Shown here one piece after another: positions 1 through 12,500 of a stretch of 64,000 nt of DNA (its first letter is position 1; every line of letters begins with the position of its first letter). Source of the DNA: Diphasiastrum complanatum (lineage: Eukaryota > Streptophyta > Lycopodiopsida > Lycopodiales > Lycopodiaceae). The stretch lies in NCBI GenBank assembly GCA_029204225.1, contig CM055098.1, forward strand, positions 49,228,277-49,292,276, written 5' to 3'. A model generated the notes under the pieces. It was not told the DNA's origin and searched no databases. It saw only the letters and a program-made list of their open reading frames with translations. The translations under genes and the position numbers were made by a program.

Positions 1-181
1 ATCTTTGGTTATAGAGAGTCATGATATTTTGTTTCTTCCAGGATTTTGTCTCACAAATTTTGGTTGTCCATCTGACATACTCTTGGAAGCGCATCCTCTT
101 TTATTCTGTGATTGTCTTCTTGCACTTTGAATTGTTGTCTAGTTCCGTAGTCACATGTTGCAAAAGTCTCATGCGGAAAGC

Positions 182-183
<2 letters not shown>

Positions 184-230
<47 letters not shown>
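184..230. repeat. (GA)n microsatellite
   Basis: Uninterrupted GA dinucleotide tract of about 47 bp. No gene is recognised around it; bases 231-639 hold nothing identifiable. Confidence 0.97.
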
Positions 231-232
<2 letters not shown>

Positions 233-639
233 ACAAGATTTCACTTAGTTCATCTTGACAAAGCAAGACTGAAACTTGTTGAAGTCTTTATTCGTATTCC
301 AACAAGGTTAAATAGTGACTGAAAAGTAAAATACAGTACTAAAAAAGCACCCTAAAGCATAACCATTTTCAAGATGTCCAGCTAATACCTGCCACCATCC
401 CACAACACAAAACCACATGAGTTAGTGCACTGGGGAAGATAGGTGTCATAGTTGAGCATCAGTTGTTATCCATGTCCAAAAGAAACTATACCACTTAACA
501 ATATAATAGCATTTTTGAATCATAGTCCTCTCTTCCCAAACGATAGAAAGATTTTTAGCTATAGGCCAAGCCCTAATATTACCGTATCAGCGCTTGTGCC
601 ATGCTGATCAATTTACGAGCAATTGGTCCAGCTTAGTTA

Positions 640-1220
640 GTATTTTTTTAAATATAGAATACGAATAGTTTTAACCGTTTACATTCTATTCAGCTAAAAG
701 ACCTGGTGTGGACATGTGCGCTGGTGTTAGGGCAAATGCATGCCATTCTAACCCAAGTGAGTGAGCCTTGTAGAACAAGGTATGTCATGCACTATTGTCC
801 ATACTTTTGAGCATATCCATGCTTTCCGATTGTATCTCACCAAAAGTCTAATGTGGCACTTATTTGGATAGGGTTAAGTATTGTCATGGTTAATTATTAT
901 GAATACGTAGGTGTTAGGGTACATCCGTACCATACTAATCCAGACAACCTATACTGCATATGCAGTGATGGGTTCCGTATCGATATGTTTGGTTTCGAGC
1001 ATATTCATGCTATACAGAACTCTTCTATCAACCATGGTATTAGGACTTTGCTACAGATAGGTATGGTCTAATGAGGGATTTCCAAGGTTTTTACTAGGTA
1101 TTAGGGTAGATCCATGCCATTCTAACTCTTCTGTAGAAACTTCACATCTTACTCATATCCATGCTGTCTAAAAACGTTATATTGGAAATCCTACGATTAG
1201 GTTTGGGCATTGATTATTCG
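640..1220. repeat. 187-bp tandem satellite, three degenerate monomers
   Basis: The motif GTGTTAGGG followed by a CCATTCTAA-like block occurs at 724, 911 and 1098 (GTATTAGGG in the last), exactly 187 bp apart. A second landmark, CATATCCATGCT-like, occurs at 812, 1000 and 1154, so the third monomer has lost about 30 bp. The copies are well diverged. The short reading frame at 853-1071 lies inside the satellite and has no ATG start, so I treat it as chance. Confidence 0.75.
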
Positions 1221-2741
1221 AGAATAGTTAGGTTGGTTTGTAAATAGGATTAGAAGCTATCTTTTTTTTTTTACTTATGTCATTATCTAAGCGCAGTGAA
1301 GAGAGTGTTTGAAATATAGCTATGTGACTGTAATGCAAACAAAACTTTCTATGCAATTTTTCAATAAGAACCTTCAATATCACCGTTGTCCCTAATGCAT
1401 AACTTGAGACTCGTTAGGAGTATTCATACCTGAACGATTCTAGATGTATTATCCTGGAAAGACACCATGTTATGCCTTCGTGCAATTTGCTTTCTTTAAA
1501 TCATAAACATACATGAAGTTTCAATCATCCAACATTTATCCGTCCTTCCTAAAAAACATACTTTGCCTTAACTTACGCTTTTATTGCAAGAGCTCTTCAG
1601 AAAGTATTTTAGGTCAAGCCATTCATACAATGTTTTATCATATGACGGTCCTGTATGAAGATAAGGTAGTAATCGAATCTACAAGAGCGTAGTAGAAGGC
1701 CGTAGTAGCAAAAGGATGCTACACCATCACAAAACATAATTACTATCTCATGAAGAGATGTTTATAACATTCGAGAAGACCATAAGAACATATGGCATGG
1801 AAATGAAACATAACAGAATGTATGATAGGTCGCTGCTCATACAACTAAGAAAACCATAAAGCAATAATCCAAATCAGCTTGTTAGGTCAACCAAGCAAGT
1901 CAATGGACTGTAGGTGATTTCATTCACCAAAAAGTATGCATTTAGTCTTTTTAGGGTATGTTGTCCATCGCTGGATAGCGGCCCTCATAAATTATTTTTT
2001 GACTCCATCGTTGCCAGTCCATGGGCATGCATCAAAGTGTGGTTTGCATTGTTGTCTACATATGAAAAATCTTGAAAAGATTAGCAACTCAGATTGCTAG
2101 ATAGCCAGCGCTGCCTTCAAGGCCTCAAAGTGTGTTTTTCATGATAAAATGCATGTTAAAAGTAATCCATCGCTGTTAGGATGGTAGATATATCTATTTT
2201 GCGAGCAACCAAAGTGCAAAAGTAGTTCATCGGTGACCAGCGAATCTCAACCATCATAAAAGAGCACAAAACAACATCTATTATCTTGTTGAATCAAAGA
2301 TATGAGCATTCCTTAAGTAGAGCAACATCAACTGAACTACATAAAGCCATAATGCAATCCATAGCAGAAAATGAAAAGAACAGCTTACCTTATGATGGTA
2401 TTCGTAGAGTATGAATCTGGTTGGGTGCATTCACAAGAGGAGGAGAGTTGAGAGCTCCATTCAGCAAATGTTGTGGGAGGAATAGTCAAGAATGCAAGAT
2501 ATTTATACTAGTGTTTCATAGAAGGTGTCTGTTTGCCTTGTGAGAAAAGTAATACATCTTGTCTATTCATTATGGATAAGTTTAAGACCATTTTAAAACT
2601 AATCTTAAGAAAAGAGGGTGAAGATTTGAATTGCTATGGTGCTTATTAGTTATGGACCTTTACTCTGGAGTTTTTGACACTTGGTCATTGTTTGGACGTA
2701 AAATAGCACAACGAGACTTTTTTGAATGAAGAAGAATCCAT
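1221..2741. other. Intergenic, no recognisable feature
   Basis: AT-rich sequence with no coding frame of note and no LTR, RNA gene or terminal repeat that I can recognise. The motif CCATCG recurs loosely around 1965-2235 without clear periodicity. Confidence 0.5.
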
Positions 2742-2769
2742 GAGAGAGAGAGAGAGAGAGTGAGAGAGA
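2742..2769. repeat. (GA)n microsatellite, interrupted
   Basis: GA tract broken by one T at 2761. It lies just upstream of a Copia pol remnant and is probably part of the degraded element. Confidence 0.9.
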
Positions 2770-2774
2770 AGCCC

Positions 2775-3470
2775 GTGATCAACCTCTGTCACCTCCCAAA
2801 AGATCGACAAGAGATCGCAGACCACCTATAATAGGTACATTGATATATCTATTTGTTATCTCATTCAAAAGATGACTACTGTCAAAGAAGCACTCAGTCA
2901 GTTAGAATCCGATCTATGGAGAGAAGCTATGAATAGAGAGTATTCATCTCTGATTGAGAACCAGACATGGACTATTGTCGAATTGTCTGCCAACATAACT
3001 GTAGTTGATTGCAAATGGATATTGAAGATCAAATACAAAATAGATGGAAGTATCGATCCGAAGGAAAGCTCGATTGGTCACAAGAAGATTTTCTAGATCT
3101 CGAATATTGATTATAATGAGACTTTCAATCTAGTAGTCAAGCAGTTTTCAATCAAATTTAGCCTATCATATGTTGCTGTAGCCAATCTAGAGATTTATCA
3201 GATGGATGTACAAACAGCCTATCTGAATGGAGTTATCTAAGAAGATATCTTCATGATACAAGGTTATCTGATCAATGACAAAGAAAATCACATGTGTAAA
3301 GTCCATAGAGCACGTTACGACATGCAGTAATTTTCTAGAGCGTGGATTCAGAGGATTAACACTTTTTCTATCAAACATGGTTATAACCCAAGCACAAACA
3401 CTAATATAATCTAACATTACCAAAAGTAGGCCCCTAGTCATAAGACGCATGCTTGGCCTGTTTACTCTAA
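2775..3470 (+). pseudogene. Copia reverse transcriptase fragment
   Basis: The frame resembles the integrase-RT linker and the N-terminal RT of Ty1/Copia elements. A basic SPPKRSTRDRRPP-like linker is followed by ATVKEAL-type sequence, then WREAMNREYSSLIENQTW and CKWILKIKYKIDGSI. After a TAG stop at about 3094 the same homology continues (YNETFNLVV, YQMDVQTAYLNGVI, then another stop and EDIFMIQGYL). The YVDD and RNase H parts are absent. It is a truncated, dead fragment with at least three stops. The RT family is clear; the lineage within Copia is not. Confidence 0.85.
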
Positions 3471-3479
3471 TCGAATTAA

Positions 3480-5440
3480 CATTTAGGGGTAAAAATACAT
3501 CATCATTTTGTTAACTTAAACAGATTCAATTAAAATCCTTGCCATTGTAATTAGCCAATCAGAGATCAGGGAAAAGGCCTTCCCCATGAATAAAAAGACA
3601 CTCCTTGTACCCAATCTCTATGTTCAATAGGAGGAGGAGACTCTGCCAAAATCAGATTAGAACATCCTTGCACTCTATTCTCTCACACACTCTCTCTTCT
3701 TTGTGTTTGATGCTTGTGTCTTATTGTTATTTCATTTGCATTGCTCTTTCTTGTGATCTTTAGAGAAATGAAAGAGGGACGAGTGTAAGTTGCCTCCATC
3801 ATCTCTTTCTTGTTGCTTGTGGTTAGTTAGGTGTGGTTAGAGTAGGAGGGTAGTTTTTGCAAGCTAACTTTGCAAGGGAAGCACTATTCCCTTGGGAATG
3901 AATCTACGTAAACCCCTTAGATATACTTGAGGCCAATAGGACTTGGAGTAATGAGGGAGTTGATTATCAACATATGGAAACCATGCCTCAATATGAATAG
4001 TGAAAGGTCAACATACAATGAATCCAAGTTAAGGGGTGAGAATACCTCAACAATTTTGCCATAGAATCTTAGAAGAACCAATAAGATAAGTAGTAGAGTG
4101 TTAACATATCCCAAGCCGAGTTGTGGATATCATAGGAAAACAAGCCAATTAGAGAGCAAATGCTGGACATGTGGGAAAGAGTTAAACTCTTGTAGCCTAA
4201 TCGGGACAAGTCAACCATAGCACGCAAAATAGCATACCACTAAATTCGTTGCCAATGGGATCTTAGGACAACGAGCCAAACTTTGATAGTATTAGGTGTG
4301 CCAAAAAGGGCTACAATAGACGTGTTGATAGTATCCCAAGACAAGTTACAAACAGGCCTTCCTAGTTAAGAGTGGATGAAAAGGAGTGATTGACAAGTGA
4401 ATCTTGAGGAGGCCGCTAAGCCTGAGAGAGGAATACTTTTGATACTCATCAACAAATGTTGATAAACTTGACCAAGATTGAACCTTGATGATATCAACTC
4501 CTCATGATTCTACCCCTACGGGCCTGGAAAACCTATACTAGTCAGGGAGCACAAAAGCACTCCCAAAATCGAGTGTTTAGGTCCCCTGCTATCGCCATAG
4601 GACACGACTGCCATAAAAAATGTAGTGTCGATTACCTTTAGACCCTTTTCATTGAGATTGATCCCTTAGCAAAAAAAGGGCCTAACAAGGTAGTAAACAG
4701 TCTCCAATCCACATCCCACATTTTAAAAGCCCATAAGAACTCAAATATCAATTTAGCTATTGAATTGAATCGCACTTAGACAATCAACCCATCTACATAA
4801 GCTAGTAATGAGGAGATGGAATGCTTTAACAAGATAATACTATTATTGAAGGATGGATAGAGAGTGCTTAATTAGCTTACCTTGAAATTTTGAACTTACC
4901 ATTGATTTTAGTCTTAATCTCCATGAGTAATCAAGTCATTAAGCAAAAACTTACTACTTTATGCATGCTAGAACTTAGAAATGCACAAAGATTTGATCAT
5001 AAACACTTAGATATGACTTAGTACTGTCCCTGTCCGTACACAACAGTAAATTATAGTAATTCACATGTGTCAAAGCTAGATCAACCATAAAATCAACATT
5101 CTACACATAGAAACTCAAGATATCAAGAGAAATATGCAAGAGATGGACATAAAATCAAAAGAGGAAAATTATCCATACAAAATGAGAACATGAAGATGAT
5201 TTCTCCACATTGTTACAACTATTTATAGTAGCCATAGTGTCACTTGGCCACTTGGCCACTTGCCCTTAAATAGCAACTTCTAGGTACTTCACTAAAAACC
5301 TAGAAATAAGTGACTAGTTTCAATGCATCTCAACTAACCAATAGTGGTAGTTCTAAATATGATCTTATCCACTTATATACTTGTTAAAAATAGTAATCAA
5401 AATATTTTTAGGCCTTATTGACATTAGAAATGTATCTCTA
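3480..5440. other. Intergenic, no recognisable gene
   Basis: No convincing frame. The CT-rich stretch at about 3670-3740 looks like LTR leader sequence, but I find no matching second LTR, PBS or target-site duplication, so I do not call it. Confidence 0.4.
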
Positions 5441-5450
5441 AGTTGAAATT

Positions 5451-7210
5451 TCACTTTGGCCTCCAAAAATACCAATAAACCAACAAAACTAGTTTTACCA
5501 CACAACTTTGATCCATCTTAACAATGATCTCCATCCTAAGTATAGACCTCCTTTCTATGGTTTTATAGTAACTTCCATAATTGATATAGAGAATAGTGTC
5601 CAAATTGGATGTTTCACTATTACTTACATCAATTTTATACATCAAGATGTAACTAGAACATGAAAAACCAAACACAGTGTAAATGTAAGGATTCCTCCAT
5701 GCTTCAAACTTTGAACTTTTTGGATCATAACAGTAACCAAACAATAAATGATAGTTATCATCCAATGCTTGCATGTCTCCTCCATTTTTGTCCTTCCTTG
5801 ATATGTCTTCACCATGAAAATCAATGAATGAGCCTCCATCTCTATCTTGCCATAAGATATTATCAACACTTGATGACTTGATCATGAAGCAGTGATATAA
5901 TGATCATCCAATAGCTTCATTTCCATTAGCAAAACCATCCAAGAATGCTAGTACAATTCCAACAACAAGATATTGCAAGACAATGTAGCTTGTTTCACCA
6001 TATCTTGGCAATTTGCACACATTCACATGAAATAGCTCAAACATGAGATAGAACAAGTAAAGTAAGCTTGAACAACACTTTCTTGATGCTCCCTTGACCT
6101 TACTTGAGTCTTCAATAACCCCATGTAGAGCCTTTGAGTTTGAAATCTCCCTCTTGATCCCATGTGCCACACAAACCTTTTTGAACTTTGTTGATAGGTC
6201 TTCATTTGCCAACTTTAAGCACTTGATCTTGATGTTGAATTGACTCTCCACAATATTCTTGAACTTGAGAAAGACATCAAATATGAAATCCTCACTCTTT
6301 AGAAGATAAGTCCAATAAATATTGACTAAAGTCATCAATACAAGTCACAAACATCTTTGCTCCTCCTTTACTCGAAAAACTAGTACAATATAAATCCAAG
6401 TGTACTAAATGAAAAGGCATCTTAGATCTTGAGCTAGATCTAGAATAAGACAACCTTTGTGACTTTGACATTGAACAAAGCTCACCAACTTTCTTCTGGT
6501 CATGTTGATGACTTTCTTCTCTCCTTCATAAGACACCAAAGAAGTGAAGTACTCTTTGTGACATGTCATATGAAAGCTTTCCTGACTATCAATCCACCAT
6601 GGATCAATATCTCCATCATTTTGTTAGCAAACAAGAAGACATAAAAAAAACATCATCATTTGAGTTTTGATCACTAGCAGCATCCTCATAAAAAATGAAA
6701 TGGCCTTAATTCTCATCTTGATCTCTCTTTTTATTGAAGCAATCACTCGCGAAATGCCCTTTGACTCCACAATAAAAGCATTTGAACTTGGATCTATCTT
6801 TCTTCTTGCCAACAAAAGTAGAAGGCTCACCTTGAGTTGAAATTTCAATTTGGCCTCCAAAAATGCCAATAAACCAACAAAACTAGTTGACAACTTTTCA
6901 CAGTAACAACATAGTTTTTCCATCAATGCCAATAGAGTGAATAGAGTGTCACTTTCGCATGGTGATCAAATGAGAATTACTCTCATCATCAGTCCTTTTT
7001 AATTCAAACATTAATGGTTGTGCTCATGTCACATAAAAAAGAGGAGGCACCATCAATTTCAATCATTGAGAAGTATGCAAATAGGCTTTCAATTGTTTTC
7101 ATAAAAGAAAGACTTGCTTGCAAACCCTTACAAAAATAAAAAAATTGGACTATCCAACTCACCCCTTCAAATGTCTTCTCAAAGTCAAGATTTAAACTTG
7201 AAAGAAGCAA
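5451..7210 (-). pseudogene. Degenerate Copia gag-protease-integrase
   Basis: Read on the minus strand from 7210 down, the order is the usual Copia one. A gag tail with a CCHC zinc knuckle (KCFYCGVKGHFASDCF, about 6725-6790) is followed by a protease-like segment (SFHMTCHKEYFTSLVSYEGE, about 6530-6600). Integrase-core remnants follow (FHLVHLDLY-like, then KSEDFIFDVFLKFKNIVESQ, about 6240-6320). Several frameshifts and stops break it. The 144-residue stretch at 5451-5885 follows on but is not clearly homologous to anything. No RT or LTR was recognised. Confidence 0.8.
6833..6890. repeat. 58-bp segment repeated at 5443-5500
   Basis: The stretch encoding, on the minus strand, a VGLLAFLEAKLKFQLK-like peptide recurs at 5443-5500 in the same orientation with only a few mismatches. 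The copies sit 1.39 kb apart inside the same dead Copia, upstream of the zinc knuckle and at the far end of the remnant. This implies an internal duplication or a patchwork of two copies. Confidence 0.75.
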
Positions 7211-8101
7211 TAACTACATCACATAACATTCACAACTTTGACATAAGGTATTGCTCAAAGTAGACAACCTTAACCATATTTACAACCACCACACTACAGA
7301 TCAACAAGGTCTCATAGCTAGTAACTGTTTTTGGTAACTCGTAAGCACTCAGCACATTGATCATCTTCCCTTTATGTTAGCCCAACTCCTTGGTTCCTCT
7401 TTATGTTAGAGACGCATCATCCAATACAGTACGCAGGTGTTGTTTTGATGAGCCTTTTAGAGATTTTAGAAGAACCTCACTTAGTGCAATTGGGAGGATT
7501 TATTTTAATAACCTTACTTTTGAAGGTTCATTCAACTTGGTGGAGAAGGTCTTTTGCCTTGGGCTATAGATGAAAGGTTCATTTAATTTGGTGGACCTTC
7601 GACTTGAAAGGCTTTGCTAGTTGTCCAAAGAATTTGAGACTCTAGAGTATATTTCATGTGTGGTATGCATGTTCGAAAGGTTTGGCCATGTTTGCATCAA
7701 CAATCAATACAAAGACAAAGTTTCACAAATTGACATGTGGCAAAGCCTTTTCTTTATCTCATAACAAAATAAATGAAAATCCATCATATATATGTGTGTG
7801 TGTGTGTGTGAACATGACCTCTAACAACATGATCGAGTGCGTAGAGAGAGGGCGCCCTTGCTTGCACGTGCACACATGCCTGCCCATGCAAATGTCGTAC
7901 AAATTGATCTCAAAGGTCATATACGTTGTATAAACATACAAATCCGACTACACCTTGTGTACAACAAACAAGAAAATAAAAAATGTGAGTCTTAAGCCAA
8001 TGCAAGTTTGCCACACCATGAACATCCATTTGTAGATTCCAAAAACTATTTTGAGGGGAAAAAAGTGGTTGTGAGCTCTATGGGGAAGGGTCATCTCAAA
8101 G

Positions 8102-8102
<1 letters not shown>
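7211..8102. other. Intergenic with a short (TG)n tract
   Basis: There is no coding frame that I can support. A (TG)n tract occupies 7793-7810. This is the distal upstream region of the trihelix gene. Confidence 0.5.

Positions 8103-8146
<44 letters not shown>
8103..8146. repeat. (GA)n microsatellite upstream of the trihelix gene
   Basis: Perfect GA tract of about 44 bp, roughly 440 bp before the start codon of the downstream gene. Frames running through it encode only Arg-Glu or Ser-Leu repeats. Confidence 0.97.
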
Positions 8147-8151
<5 letters not shown>

Positions 8152-8286
8152 TCCCTTTGCCTTGATCCACAGCCCCAAGCCTCTCAACTTTTTGCTATCA
8201 AGTGACTGTTCTCCCTCCTTCCATCTTTAATTATCATCTCCCCTTTACTTTATTATTATTATATCATATCCTTCATTTATTATTCA

Positions 8287-8288
<2 letters not shown>

Positions 8289-8324
<36 letters not shown>
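8289..8324. repeat. (TC)18 tract, probable 5' leader or core promoter
   Basis: Eighteen TC dinucleotides about 265 bp upstream of the start codon. Pyrimidine-rich (TC)n patches near transcription starts and in 5' leaders are common in plants, so this may mark the promoter/leader of the trihelix gene; that role is inferred. No convincing TATA box was found. Confidence 0.9.
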
Positions 8325-8328
<4 letters not shown>

Positions 8329-8544
8329 GGGTTTTTGGGCAATTAGATTCATAACTTCAATACAGAGGATAAATTCTTGTAGATATACACTAATTACAGA
8401 CTAGGACTGATTTTAGTATGATCATATTTCTGTCAGAATAAAGAATTCTTTCTTGTATTTTGCCACAGCACAGCCATAGTTACGAGGCCATTACATAGCT
8501 TCAGAACAGCAATGTTGGTTTTGTTTTGTGATCATAAACAGCTC

Positions 8545-8565
8545 ATGTGGGTGGTTTGTTTGTAG
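8545..8565 (+). promoter_or_regulatory. Short upstream ORF (6 codons) in the trihelix leader
   Basis: An ATG at 8545 opens a six-codon frame ending in TAG at 8563-8565, 23 bp before the predicted main start. It is out of frame with the main protein. If it lies within the transcript it could modestly reduce initiation at the main ATG. The transcript start is unknown. Confidence 0.35.
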
Positions 8566-8588
8566 AAGTTCCTGGAAAGATCTTGGCC

Positions 8589-9593
8589 ATGGAAGGGTTT
8601 GAGAGCCCAGAAGAGATGGTTGCACAGGCAGTGTATAATCATCATCATCATCAGCAGCAGCAGCAGCAGGACTTGCTTCAGATGCCTGCGAAGAAGAAGC
8701 CCGCCAGATTATCCAGAATCATGATCGCAAATGGGGATGGATCGAAGAAAGAAGAATGGACTGATGCGGCCGTGTATTGCCTGTTAGAGATTTACGGTGA
8801 AAAGTATGCGTCGCTGCGGCGGGGCAGCCTCAGCAGCCGTGACTGGGACGATCTGGCTCTGTATGTGAACTTGCGCTGCAAGGACCTGCAGTCTGCCAAG
8901 ACCAGCGATCAATGCAAATATAAGATAGAAAATATGAAGCGGCGGTATCGTCTGGAGAAATCAAAGAAGGATGCGAATGAATCTGTGAAGATTGTGTGGC
9001 CTTATTATGCAAGGATGCATCTAATACTGGGGACGCCAGTCTTGAAGGCGGGTATTCCGGGGGGCATAGATGCAGGGGGTTTCATACCAATGATGGAACA
9101 GTCGGCACATGAAGGCATGTCCATGTTGGAAAGCCACGGTGCTGAAGAGAGCCAGGCAGAAAGTGAGTTGCCTTCGCCTTCAATATTAAGAACCCTAAAA
9201 AGGCCTATTGCTTTAGACAGTGATCAAGAAGATCCTCTCTTGACCTCGGCTATGGCTGGCGGTGCCAAGGGAAGCAGGACAGACCCCAGAGAGGGGGGTA
9301 GTTTTAAGCCAAATGCATTTCAAAATGTGAATGTGAATGGAAGATCCCATGGCAAACAGCAGAAAACAAGTGCCTCCATTTTAGGACAGGACGTAGCAAG
9401 CAGTATCCGGGGTTTCGCAGAGGTAATGCTTAGAATTGAACATGCAAAAATGGAGTTGGTAAAGGATCTAGAGCGGCAACGTGCAGAAACGGAGCTGAAA
9501 CGCACCGAAATGCTGTTAAATAGCCAGATGCAGATCGTCAAATTGCTATCCCAGCGCAGACATAGGAGCTCTGAGCACTCGGAATCCGATTGA
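8589..9593 (+). CDS. Trihelix (SIP1/ASIL-like) transcription factor
   Basis: Predicted nuclear DNA-binding protein of 334 residues, intronless as is usual for the SIP1 clade. Residues 18-27 form a His/Gln tract and a basic stretch follows. The trihelix (Myb/SANT-related) domain spans about residues 55-148. It has the family's spaced aromatic residues (EEWTDAAV, SRDWDDLAL, KIVWPYYARM) and the SDQCKYKIENMKRRYRLEK block typical of ASIL/SIP1 proteins. A C-terminal coiled coil (about 260-320, IRGFAEVMLRIEHAKMELVK onward) fits the dimerisation helix of this clade. I chose the ATG at 8589 because it is the first in-frame ATG after an in-frame TAA at 8535 and sits in a strong GCCATGG context. Upstream in-frame codons to 8547 begin only with GTG. 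The frame is intact. Target genes are unknown. An AATAAA at 10175-10180 is a possible but distant poly(A) signal. Confidence 0.92.
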   Translation: MEGFESPEEMVAQAVYNHHHHQQQQQQDLLQMPAKKKPARLSRIMIANGDGSKKEEWTDAAVYCLLEIYGEKYASLRRGSLSSRDWDDLALYVNLRCKDLQSAKTSDQCKYKIENMKRRYRLEKSKKDANESVKIVWPYYARMHLILGTPVLKAGIPGGIDAGGFIPMMEQSAHEGMSMLESHGAEESQAESELPSPSILRTLKRPIALDSDQEDPLLTSAMAGGAKGSRTDPREGGSFKPNAFQNVNVNGRSHGKQQKTSASILGQDVASSIRGFAEVMLRIEHAKMELVKDLERQRAETELKRTEMLLNSQMQIVKLLSQRRHRSSEHSESD

Positions 9594-12500
9594 GATCTTT
9601 AGGCTTTTTGGACTAAATGAAAACCTAGTCATGGAGGACCAAATTCCAATACAAGTGGTCGCGGATTTGGGGCGGTGTGTTGCAGTCAAGCTCTGCCAAA
9701 ACCAGGTTTTGTTCGGCACGTTTTTAAAATAACTGTTTCTTGTATACAGTTTATAGCTCTTTTGTTTGGTTGGTGAAATGTTGTATGAGGAGAATAATGG
9801 CTGAAGATTCTTTGAGGGATCCGTAAAGCCTTTACAGTTTGGTGAATCCATTGTTCTTTTCTGGGGAGTCAAGAGTGATATTTAGCAGGTGAAAAGAACT
9901 CTTTGATGTATTTTGTAATGTATGCCAGTTTGTCGAAACTCAGTACTGTTTCTTTTACTCTTCCAATGTAAGGCGCAACACAAACCAAGGCAGTTAACGG
10001 CACACCATTCTCAGAGAATGTTAAAGAAGTTTTTGCTTAGATGGTCTTACTGCTAGAAGCAGAAATTATACGTCGACAAGTGGTCTAGTGTCGCCAAATC
10101 TGTTTATAAGGTGCCTTTTGAAAGTTATCGAGTGTTCTCATTGCATAACGCTTACCCAGTTGGATAATTATGGAAATAAAAATCCGATCGAGCAATCATT
10201 TTGTTGTAAACAAAATTAACGTCTGATTGGTATTTTCAGCTAATCATTTGAGATTCAGGATGGCATTTCTGATATATATTCACTTTTATTGAATTATTCT
10301 GGTTCCTTGCTCATACTTTCTTGTGAGACTATCAAATAGACAAGTCACATGAGAAATACTCTGTTTATTGGAGCTACACAAGTGACAAGGATATATGATG
10401 TTATTAGTCATGGTTTTGGGGCACGTTTGTAGGATGTTTGCATAACATATAATATTTTTGAGGACAATTGTTGCCTTGTTACAGGAGGATCTTGTTTGCT
10501 CTTAGATAACCAAAACCACACAATATGCATTTCAAAAGTTGCAAGAGAATGTCAATGTACTGATCGATTAGAGCATCACACACATCATATTAAGCAAAAT
10601 GAGAGAATATACTGATATAATGATTACCCTAATCCCTAGCTAATAGGATCCTACTGATGGTCTCACTAGGCTCGATGTCAACATTAGATTAACTAGGAAA
10701 CATTATAAAATCAAGTTAATATATGACCATTAGTCATCATTCTTAGAGATTGATCATTAAACACTTCCACTTAAGTGATTGTCAAATGAATCTACACCCT
10801 AAAATTTATCGATAATGAATCTTCTCTGAAGGCCTAGCATGCTTATACGGTCTTAAGCCCTTGAGCCACGAGATTAAGGGCACTTCCCTTTTAAAAATAG
10901 GTGAGTAGAGGCTCCATCTTGGCTAGCATGGGCACCTATTCTCGCATTCATTTGAATACTTGCACCAATCAGGTCAACATTAATGGCAAATCCATACACC
11001 ACTATTCATGACTCAAAAATAGACAATAGCCTTGTGAGTTGACGATAGTACATCTTGGAGTTGCTTGTGAGCCATGATGGCTCTTCACTAGAGTTCATAC
11101 ACTAATTATAAACTATTATGACCATTCATTGCAACCGTCCAAACTACTCTAATTAGAAATTCGTAATGGAATCAGGAGACACAAACTATTGCACACAAAA
11201 TAGACTGTTTTTTTGCATTTGGTCCATGAGATCTAACTTGCACAAACGACCTCCGTTCCTTTGGCCATCGATTACATGGAGTAAAAGGTAAGAAAACAAA
11301 CTAAAAAAGTCTTATCTAGGTCAAGACAATCAATGTATAACTGAAAACTAGCATCTTGAAGTTGAACAAAATAATTGCCATAGGGAACTTAGGCCCAAAT
11401 CTAGTGCCATAATTGGTATTCGTTTTATGAGAGCCTGGCATTTTGAACCAACGATAACTATTATGAATTTGTACGCTTGATGAGATATGGACTGACGAAG
11501 TCAACTTAGAAATTGCAAGAGGGGAAATACACCCAAAAGAAGTTTTGCCACCTATATGCCAATCAAGAGTAGTACATTTCTAACGCCATGACTGAGCATG
11601 GTTCTGCAGGCATATGAAGATCTAGTGTGCTGATATGGGGCATTGCCCGTGTGTCATTTGTGAAGACCATCTGAAAGAAAGTGCATCAATCCTTAAAATT
11701 ACCTAGTGTCGGACCATGATTTCATCCTAGTCTAAAGTGATGCCCATTGCTCTGTTTTGTAAAGCCGTCTATTCTGCCTAGTAGTCCATAGATTGGTGAA
11801 TCAAAAAAAAATTATAGCCCCAAACAATCATGTTACGGTCAAATGCCATTAGTTCCCTCAAAGTACAATTTCTATGATCTAGAAATAGACCAATGAGCCT
11901 TGCCCAAGATTTCAACAAGGCAAATCTCGTAGGCCTTACCTTCACCTGACAATGACTCATACACCCATGATCCATATGGCTGGCGTAGCCGACATAGGAC
12001 TAAAATTTCTATATGAATTGAACTAGTTTGCAATTGTAATACAAATTGGTTAAGTTGATCAAATGGGCTTCATTCTTTGAACCACCTATTCTAGCTATTA
12101 GGTGAGGAATAAATGAACCTTTCAATACCTTTTTGCTCTCTATCAACCAGGTATTAATACGTCGAAGTGGACTGGAAATTTGTTTCAGAGAAACTGGGCG
12201 CTTAATAAATTTATGCCTTGTAACTTGAACTCGAGGGTCCAATGGGTGGGTGCCAACATAGGGCATACATTTATACATTTAACATCAATCAGAGGAGTGG
12301 GCCTCGACAATAGTATGTGATCCATTCGTTAATAAACAACAATTCTCCCTAGATTAGGCTAGTTGGGTGACATTATTGTGCCCACAACTAAACATATCAA
12401 TTAAAGCTACTAGTGGCACATAGGAACAGGGACTTCCAAATGCCTACACGGCTAAGAACTTGTGGCATAAGTAGTAGTTGTGGTCCATCACAAATTAAGC

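Noticed and set aside
853-1071. 72-residue plus-strand frame
   Set aside because: Starts at GTG inside the 187-bp satellite; chance frame.
7948-8205. Frames through the (GA)n tract
   Set aside because: Arg-Glu and Ser-Leu repeats are forced by the microsatellite.
8547-8588. Extended N-terminus of the trihelix protein
   Set aside because: The extension begins at GTG, with an in-frame TAA at 8535 and no ATG; the first in-frame ATG at 8589 has a strong initiation context.
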